Source: Croceibacterium xixiisoli (GTDB lineage Bacteria; Pseudomonadota; Alphaproteobacteria; Sphingomonadales; Sphingomonadaceae). Taken from it: 64,000 bases of DNA. Position 1 is the first letter of the stretch. Each line of letters starts with the position of its first letter. This document shows positions 58,756 through 64,000 of this stretch, piece after piece. The DNA lies in contig NZ_WTYJ01000001.1 of NCBI RefSeq assembly GCF_009827305.1, forward strand, positions 310,001 through 374,000. Direction: 5' to 3'. The position numbers and the translations under genes were made by a program. Under the pieces are notes generated by a model, which worked only from the letters and a program-made list of their open reading frames with translations, did not search any database and had not been told where the DNA came from.

Positions 58756-59826
58756 ATGAGGGTCTGGCTGGCTGCAGCGCTGATGCTGGGAGTTCCTGCG
58801 GGGGCGCAGGGGCAATCGAGCACAGCGCAGACCGAACCCGAGGTCACGATCAGGGATTGTCCGGAAAATCGCTATTGCACGCCCGAACGACAGGCAGAAC
58901 GGCGGCGCGTGTACGACAATGCCGAAGCTGAGGCGCTGGCACGTCGGCAAGCGACCTTGCGACGGGTCAGCTTTATCGATCGCAATGGGAAGGACATGGT
59001 CTCGATTGGTTTTGTCCGGGAGCCTGGGCGGACCCCCTATGTCGAAGTGCATACGCCGCGATTTGACAATGGAATCGAACCGGAACCGCTTCTCGCCAGT
59101 CTTTCAGACAGCAATTGGCGGCGCATTGATGCGTTGCTTTGGGAATTCCGGCAGTTGCCCAAGCCATCGCAGTTGCAGGACGATAGCGGAGTCATTCGGG
59201 TGTGTGCTGACGGCCTGGGCGTTTTCATCGAGACAGTGGATGAATTGCCCGCAAAGCGCGCATTCGGCCAGCCTTGGGCTGGCGTGCGAGTTGAACGGCA
59301 GGCCGACCACAGTTGTAACGGCGGCGCAATGATCGTCTATGCTGGCATACTGGCTGATCTGGCATTCGATCATTTCCCGGAATGCCAGAGTTTGCCTGAC
59401 GTTAGATATGGTGCGTCAAACACCTTGAGACTGTGTCACAGTTTCTTAGGGGATCGGTTAGCTGCTGCAGAAGCCTATCACTTCATGAAGCAGCATGGCT
59501 ATTTCGAGAAGTTACCGGCGGGACAGGATCAGGGAACCCTGTTCGCTGACGCGTCATCAGACAGTTTCGCGCGATTCCGTGACGAGATCGGCGAACGCAG
59601 CGTCAACCTGTGGAAGGTGCATGGGCTGCATGCCGACAAGGTCGAGATGATTGCCAATCTAACCGAGCATTTCTGGGGTGCTGCGGCGCGCGAACTGGGC
59701 GGAAATGAAGATGCCGGCAGCATGCGGGTCGCGGAGATGACCCTGCAAATGGTTCGAACGGACAGCGGATTTCGTATTCATTCCTACACGATCGGAGAAA
59801 GCCGGCTGATCCATTTCGAGGAGTAA
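58756..59826 (+). CDS. Secreted protein of unknown function with six cysteines
   Basis: A 356-residue protein I do not recognise. A signal peptide (MRVWLAAALMLGVPAGAQGQ) is clear. Six cysteines follow in the mature part (CPENRYC, RVCADG, HSCNGG, FPECQ, RLCHS), consistent with disulfides. The last 130 residues, with DKVEMIANLTEHFWGAAAREL and FRIHSYTIGESRLIHF, could form an alpha/beta barrel-like fold, but this is a guess. The coding sequence has more A/T than its neighbours, especially from 59300 to 59500, which may mean recent gain. The ATG at 58756 has GGGAGAGAG upstream. Confidence 0.7.
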   Translation: MRVWLAAALMLGVPAGAQGQSSTAQTEPEVTIRDCPENRYCTPERQAERRRVYDNAEAEALARRQATLRRVSFIDRNGKDMVSIGFVREPGRTPYVEVHTPRFDNGIEPEPLLASLSDSNWRRIDALLWEFRQLPKPSQLQDDSGVIRVCADGLGVFIETVDELPAKRAFGQPWAGVRVERQADHSCNGGAMIVYAGILADLAFDHFPECQSLPDVRYGASNTLRLCHSFLGDRLAAAEAYHFMKQHGYFEKLPAGQDQGTLFADASSDSFARFRDEIGERSVNLWKVHGLHADKVEMIANLTEHFWGAAARELGGNEDAGSMRVAEMTLQMVRTDSGFRIHSYTIGESRLIHFEE

Positions 59827-59850
59827 CAAGCCAAATCCAGCCGCGATGTC

Positions 59851-60582
59851 TCAACGTTTGACGAAGCCCTGATCGGTCAGGGTCATCTGATCCAGATCGA
59901 GCCCGAACCGCGTGGCGCCTTGGCGTGCGGCGGCGGCAACCTGTTGCAGGGCGGCCGGATCGCTGGCGGCGTGCGCGATGGCCGATTCCATCAGCGCCCC
60001 CTGGATCAGGCAGGATTCGGCAATCTCCTGCTTCGCGCTGTCGGGTATTCCCTCGACGCCCAACTGCTCCATGGCCCGCGCCGCCTGCTGGCGCACGGCG
60101 GCGACCTGGGTGGTGGTCGGTTCTGCGGCTTGTCCGTTCACCGCGCTCCACGCCATGATCCAATAGGCGGTATAGGCATCGGCCACATCATTGGTCGAAA
60201 GCCCCAGGGCGCGCAGCGGCGGGGTCATCCCCGCGATCAGATCCTGCGAAGCGAACAGCTGTTCCAGCTGGGTGGCCTGCGCCGCATCCACTTCGCGGGT
60301 CTTGCTGACCATCTGTGCCTGCACCGCCCGGCGGGTTTCGGCCGAAGGGGTGAAGCGGAAACCGGCAGCATCGGCCGGTGTGCGGCTTTGGCTGGCACGG
60401 GGCACCGCCGCGTTGTTGCCGGAAGCGCCAGACCCCTCGCGGGCAGCCTCCATCACGGCATCTTCCATGGCGTAGATGCCCATGCCGGTCATATCCACGG
60501 CGGCACCGGCATCCCAGTCCTGAGCGCCTGCCGGCATGGCAAAAAGCATGAGCGATGCGAACGCGACATATGATCTTTTCAT
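59851..60582 (-). CDS. Secreted protein of unknown function (possibly DUF6683)
   Basis: A 243-residue exported protein. The signal peptide MKRSYVAFASLMLFAMPAGAQ is followed by DWDAGAAVDMTGMGIYAMED, a Ser/Gly/Asn-rich stretch and a helical C-terminal domain with DVADAYTAYWIMAWSAVNGQ. The last motif resembles secreted proteins grouped as DUF6683, but I am not certain. No catalytic residues are evident. GGAGG lies 4 nt before the ATG at 60582. It converges on the six-cysteine protein gene, 24 bp away. Confidence 0.7.
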   Translation of the reverse strand: MKRSYVAFASLMLFAMPAGAQDWDAGAAVDMTGMGIYAMEDAVMEAAREGSGASGNNAAVPRASQSRTPADAAGFRFTPSAETRRAVQAQMVSKTREVDAAQATQLEQLFASQDLIAGMTPPLRALGLSTNDVADAYTAYWIMAWSAVNGQAAEPTTTQVAAVRQQAARAMEQLGVEGIPDSAKQEIAESCLIQGALMESAIAHAASDPAALQQVAAAARQGATRFGLDLDQMTLTDQGFVKR

Positions 60583-60696
60583 GCGACCTCCGGCGTTGAT
60601 CCGTTGAGGGATCATAACCCGGTCCGGGCGATGGCGCAGCCGGGCAAGCTCGGTTGAGGCCACTTGCCATCGCGTATTCGGCGCAAATCGTCGCAG

Positions 60697-61812
60697 TCAC
60701 CCGCTCCTATGCCGCGCCAGATGCAGCCGGTCCTCCAAAGTCGAACACAACACGGCCAGCACCATGCCGATCACCGCGCCGGCCAGCGTGTCCGCCACCC
60801 GTTCGGGCACCATGGCGGTGCCGTGCACATGCGGGGCGGCCAGGAAGGTCATCAGCAGGGCCATCGGCGTCACCAGGATCTGGCCGAAGGCGTAATTGCT
60901 GCCGATCACGATCTCCGTCACCAACTGGATCACCACCAACAGGCCGATCACCGCCCAGACGGAGGGGGATTGCGCCAATATCGCCCAGACGATCAGGGCG
61001 CCGACCATGGTGCCGGCCATGCGTTGCAGCGCGCGGTTCATGCTGATGTGCAGATGGGTGCCCTGCATCACGGCCACCGCGCCCATGGCGGCCCAGGCCG
61101 GGTGGGCGGCGCCGGCGGCGTACACCGCAAAGGCGGCGATGCCCGCGCCCAGCGCGATTCGCGCCGCCACCAGCAGATGGCGGGGCAGGGGCCAGACCGG
61201 GTCGGCGGGGAAGGGGGCATCGGGCGATGCCTGCTGCCGCCAGCGTTCGGTCGCCGCGCACACGGTCCAGGCCAGCAGCGCGGCGGCGCCGGTGGCGGCG
61301 GTGCGCTGGGCGATCACGCCCCAGGATTCCATCGATCCCGGGGCACCCATGCAGGCGCTGGCGGCAAAGATGAAGATCAGCGATCCGGGCGGGCCGAACT
61401 GCCCGCGCGTGGCGATGAAGAAGAACGCGCCGGATGCCAGCGCCAGCAGGGCCAGCTGCAACACCGGGCCCGCTCCGGCCATCACGGCGGCGGACATCAG
61501 CAGCACGGCCAGCGTCTGCACCAGCGCGGCATGCAGCACGATCCGTTCCCGCCGCCCGGCCGGGGCGAAACGGCCGAACAATGATGCCAGCGCGCCCAGC
61601 GCGGCAAAGCCGATCAGATGTGGCCAGGGGGATAGATGCGCCAGCGGCAGGGCAATGGCCACGGTCAGCGCCGATTGCACCCCGGCGAGCGCGGCATTGC
61701 GCAGCGATGGCTGGCGCGCCACCACCATGCTTTCCCGCAATTGACCTGACCCGAGCAGGTGACGCGCGGCATCCAGCCGCCGGGTTGCGGGCTTTGATGA
61801 GGGGTCCTTCAC
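60697..61812 (-). CDS. FUSC-family inner-membrane protein (aromatic acid exporter-like)
   Basis: A 371-residue membrane protein with two sets of about five or six helices, as in the FUSC family that includes the AaeB exporter of hydroxylated aromatic acids. Visible helices include ALTVAIALPLAHLSPWPHLIGFAALGAL and AVIGLLVVIQLVTEIVIG; HPAWAAMGAVAVMQGTHLHIS lies in the conserved loop. It lacks the large cytoplasmic insert of AaeB, being about half its length. The GTG start overlaps the marR stop as GTGA, so it is co-translated with its probable regulator. Confidence 0.85.
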   Translation of the reverse strand: MKDPSSKPATRRLDAARHLLGSGQLRESMVVARQPSLRNAALAGVQSALTVAIALPLAHLSPWPHLIGFAALGALASLFGRFAPAGRRERIVLHAALVQTLAVLLMSAAVMAGAGPVLQLALLALASGAFFFIATRGQFGPPGSLIFIFAASACMGAPGSMESWGVIAQRTAATGAAALLAWTVCAATERWRQQASPDAPFPADPVWPLPRHLLVAARIALGAGIAAFAVYAAGAAHPAWAAMGAVAVMQGTHLHISMNRALQRMAGTMVGALIVWAILAQSPSVWAVIGLLVVIQLVTEIVIGSNYAFGQILVTPMALLMTFLAAPHVHGTAMVPERVADTLAGAVIGMVLAVLCSTLEDRLHLARHRSG

Positions 61813-62282
61813 GCCTCCTTCCCCTCGGCTTCGATGGCGGCGAGCCGCGCATCGATCCGCGCAAAATGCGCGAGCATGTCGGACAGGTCCGCGTCGGCAA
61901 GATCGGCCAGCATCACCTCTTCCCCGCGCAGCAGGGCGGCCCGGATCTCCGCCACGCGCTGCTCGCCCAGTGGCGTGAGATGCACCAGCCGGGCGCGGGC
62001 ATCGCTGGCCGACACGCGCCGTTCGACCAGCCCCTGCCGCGTCAGAATGTCGAGCAGCCGCACCAGGCTGGATCCGTCGATCCCCACCAGCGCGGCCAGT
62101 TCCTTCTGTGTCAGCCCGCCTCCCGTTTCATGCAGATGCACCAACGGCACCCACGTCGCATCGGTCAGCCCAGCCGCCGCCAGATGCGCATCGATCGCCC
62201 GGCGCCAGCGGCGGGCGAGCAGGGAAAAGCGCATGCCGAAACGGGCGCGAGGGGAATCGGGAGGTACTGTCATACAGGCCAT
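61809..62282 (-). CDS. MarR-family transcriptional regulator
   Basis: A 157-residue winged-helix regulator: VPLVHLHETGGGLTQKELAALVGIDGSSLVRLLDILTRQGLVERR carries the recognition helix and wing, with DARARLVHLTPLG after it. MarR proteins bind phenolic or aromatic compounds and often regulate exporters; the cotranslated FUSC gene fits. An AT-rich palindrome upstream may be its operator. The start may be ATG 62282 or ATG 62273; no ribosome site is seen, and the mRNA may be leaderless. Confidence 0.9.
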   Translation of the reverse strand: MACMTVPPDSPRARFGMRFSLLARRWRRAIDAHLAAAGLTDATWVPLVHLHETGGGLTQKELAALVGIDGSSLVRLLDILTRQGLVERRVSASDARARLVHLTPLGEQRVAEIRAALLRGEEVMLADLADADLSDMLAHFARIDARLAAIEAEGKEA

Positions 62283-62295
62283 ATAGATTATTTAA

Positions 62296-62313
62296 TTTGA
62301 TTTGCAATTCAAA
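62296..62313. promoter_or_regulatory. AT-rich palindrome between marR and the divergent hydrolase
   Basis: TTTGA-TTTGCAAT-TCAAA, 5-bp arms with an 8-bp centre, in a 50-bp stretch much richer in A/T than anything nearby. MarR operators are commonly of this size and composition. It could control marR-FUSC and the hydrolase together. Confidence 0.4.
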
Positions 62314-62362
62314 GTAATTTGCTTGGATTGTGTGGCTCGATGCAATCGCATAGCTTCGCCTC

Positions 62363-63280
62363 ATGCGCTTAATCCCTGCGATCTGCCTCGCTTCCGCCCT
62401 GATCCTGCCGGCGTGTTCCGGCCAATCCGATTTTCCGGAGGAACCGCTGGCAGAGGCGCGGCAGAGGCAGGGCGCCAATGTCACCCGCGAATTGCGCCAG
62501 GCGGGCGAGGCGGAGGTGCCGCCGGCATCGGTGCTGCAGCTGGTGCATTACCCCTCCGCCGTGGGTGACATCTCCGGCTATCTTTCCCCGCCGCCCGCCG
62601 ACGGATCGCGCTGGCCCGCGATCATCTGGATCAGCGGCGGTGATCTTTCGATCGGGGATGTCTTTTGGCAGAGCCAGCCGGCAGACAATGACCAGTCGGC
62701 CAGCGTGTTTCGCGATGCAGGGATCGCGACTTTCTATCCCTCGCTCCGCGGCCTGAACGGCAATCCCGGCCAGAATGAGGGTTTTTATGGGGAGGTGGAT
62801 GATGTCATCGCCGCTACCCGCTGGCTGCGCCAGCAGCCGGGGATTGATCCGGACCGCATCTATCTGGGCGGGCACAGCAGCGGCGCGACTTTGGTCTTGC
62901 TCGCGGCGGAAATGGCCGATGAATGGCAGGGCGTCTTCGCCTTCGGCCCGGTGACCGATCCGCGTCTGTATGGGGAGAATGTGCCTGTGCCCATTGCCGA
63001 GGATGACAGCCAAGGCGCGCTGCTGCGCCAGCCGCTGGCCTGGCTGAAGGATATCCGTTCGCCCACCTTCGTCATCGAAGGCACCGGGCAGGGCAATATC
63101 GACGAACTGCAGACGATGGCGGCGGCGAGCAGCAATCCGCACCTGCATTTCGTCGAAGCGCCCGATTGCGATCACTTTTCCGTGCTGCAACCGGTCAGCC
63201 GACTGGTGGCGCAGGCGATCAGCGCCAATCAAACCGCGTCGCTGGCCCAGTCTGGCGCGCTGGCGCATCGCTGCCAATGA
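62363..63280 (+). CDS. Lipoprotein alpha/beta hydrolase
   Basis: A 305-residue exported hydrolase. The lipobox ILPAC places Cys18 as the lipidated residue. The catalytic Ser is in GGHSSGATLV, and the acid and His lie in FVIEGTGQGNIDEL and PDCDHFSVLQ. PAIIWISGGDLSIGDVFWQ holds the oxyanion region. The fold resembles S9-type peptidases and feruloyl-type esterases; the substrate is unknown. It is divergent from marR and overlaps the N-acetyltransferase gene by 4 bp (ATGA). Confidence 0.82.
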   Translation: MRLIPAICLASALILPACSGQSDFPEEPLAEARQRQGANVTRELRQAGEAEVPPASVLQLVHYPSAVGDISGYLSPPPADGSRWPAIIWISGGDLSIGDVFWQSQPADNDQSASVFRDAGIATFYPSLRGLNGNPGQNEGFYGEVDDVIAATRWLRQQPGIDPDRIYLGGHSSGATLVLLAAEMADEWQGVFAFGPVTDPRLYGENVPVPIAEDDSQGALLRQPLAWLKDIRSPTFVIEGTGQGNIDELQTMAAASSNPHLHFVEAPDCDHFSVLQPVSRLVAQAISANQTASLAQSGALAHRCQ

Positions 63281-64000
63281 CGGACACAGCATCTCTGGTC
63301 GATCTGCCTGCCTATTGCGCGCGCATCGGCTATCGCATCCCCGAACATGGCCCGCTGGAACCCACGCTCGATGTGCTGCGCGTGCTCCATGCCCTGCATC
63401 CGGCGGCAATCACCTTCGAGGCGGTGGATGTGCTGCTTGATCGCGGGGTCGATCTGGCGCCGGCAGCGGTGGACGCGAAGCTGATCGGGGCCGGGCGCGG
63501 CGGCTATTGCTACGAACAGAACGGGCTGCTGCTGCGCGTGCTGCGGCAGATCGGCTTTTCGGTTGAAGGGCTGCTCGCGCGGGTCAGCTGGATGGCGCCG
63601 CCGGAAACGCCGTTGCGGCCGCTCACGCATATGGCGCTGCGGGTGACGATCGATGGCGTGCCCTGGCTGGCCGATGTCGGTTTCGGCGGCTGCGCACCCA
63701 CATCGCCGCTGCAGCTGGACAGCGATGAACCGCAACCGACCGCGCATGAAACCTTCCGCTTGCAGCGGGTCGAGGGCGATTATCAGCTGGAGGTGCTGCT
63801 GGGTGACCAATGGCACAGCATGTACCGCACCGACGGGCTGCGCCAGCATGCGGTCGATTACGAACTGCCCAATTGGTACACCGCCACCCACCCCACATCG
63901 CGCTTCCGCCACCGGCTGATCGTCAGCCGCGTCACCCCGCAGGAACGGTCCTCACTGGCCGGTGCACGGCTGACCGTGCGCACGCCCGATGGCGGCAGCA
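63277..64000 (+). CDS. nat: Arylamine N-acetyltransferase, C-terminus cut by window end
   Basis: The first 241 codons of a NAT enzyme, which moves acetyl from acetyl-CoA to aromatic amines and hydrazines. The nucleophile Cys lies in GRGGYCYEQNG (about 68-78), the His in LTHMALRV and the Asp in VPWLADVGFGG, so the protease-like triad is complete. The usual length is about 270-280, so only the end is missing. It starts inside the hydrolase stop codon. Together with MarR, FUSC and BenE it points to handling of aromatic compounds. Confidence 0.9.
   Translation, partial: MTDTASLVDLPAYCARIGYRIPEHGPLEPTLDVLRVLHALHPAAITFEAVDVLLDRGVDLAPAAVDAKLIGAGRGGYCYEQNGLLLRVLRQIGFSVEGLLARVSWMAPPETPLRPLTHMALRVTIDGVPWLADVGFGGCAPTSPLQLDSDEPQPTAHETFRLQRVEGDYQLEVLLGDQWHSMYRTDGLRQHAVDYELPNWYTATHPTSRFRHRLIVSRVTPQERSSLAGARLTVRTPDGGS

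Overview
The window is GC-rich, densely packed alphaproteobacterial chromosome and most probably comes from the order Sphingomonadales (Sphingomonadaceae or Erythrobacteraceae). The grounds are the UrcA-family small secreted protein, NodT-type outer-membrane factors, the pabB-pabC fusion, the palindromic repeat with CCTGAGCCCGTCGAAGG arms, and the overall protein content (GuaA, GyrB, FtsK, GlnD, MreB, Lgt). The genus cannot be fixed from sequence alone. I see no rRNA, tRNA, CRISPR array, transposase, integrase or prophage gene.

Layout. 0-4 kb: a partial arfB, then a pabBC-aminotransferase-pseudouridine synthase operon whose genes overlap by 4 bp. 4-8.6 kb: a HerA-like ATPase, then an operon encoding a secreted EF-hand protein, an OmpR-type response regulator and its histidine kinase; upstream lie a tandem 10-bp repeat and a long hairpin. 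8.6-13.4 kb: cupin and aminopeptidase P, divergent from oligopeptidase B and a thioesterase. 13.6-20.3 kb: alanine dehydrogenase, an ABC-F ATPase with an apparent leader peptide, a GDSL esterase and FtsK. 20.3-27.6 kb: thiamine-phosphate synthase-like protein, YggS, MreB, GlnD, Lgt and a MidA-type methyltransferase. 27.7-30 kb: a ParDE toxin-antitoxin pair and an HWE-type sensor kinase. 30-35.6 kb: leucine-degradation genes (ivd, methylcrotonyl-CoA carboxylase beta subunit) with two tandem secreted esterases between them.

35.6-40.5 kb: a TetR repressor divergent from a tripartite NodT/EmrA/EmrB efflux operon, with two matching palindromic operators. 40.6-45.2 kb: a type-B carboxylesterase, then a TPP-riboswitch-controlled TonB receptor and TenA (thiamine or pyrimidine acquisition and salvage). 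45.5-50.6 kb: gyrB, a 27-codon gene missed by length cut-offs, urcA and guaA; the two small genes share similar upstream regions. 50.6-52.1 kb: a possible small island downstream of guaA with a DUF3883 nuclease-like protein and a PIN/Phd pair. 52.2-56.4 kb: a second EmrB/EmrA/OMF system, divergent from a LysR regulator. 57.5-64 kb: a BenE transporter, two secreted proteins of unknown function, MarR-FUSC, a lipoprotein hydrolase and an arylamine N-acetyltransferase that runs off the end.

Themes. Export of, and response to, small organic and aromatic compounds recurs: two EmrAB systems, BenE, FUSC, NAT, and TetR, LysR and MarR regulators. Housekeeping genes for cell division, cell shape, nitrogen signalling and nucleotide metabolism fill the centre. 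The least described elements are the EF-hand/two-component operon with its repeat, the ABC-F leader peptide, and the paired small genes around 48.2-48.9 kb.
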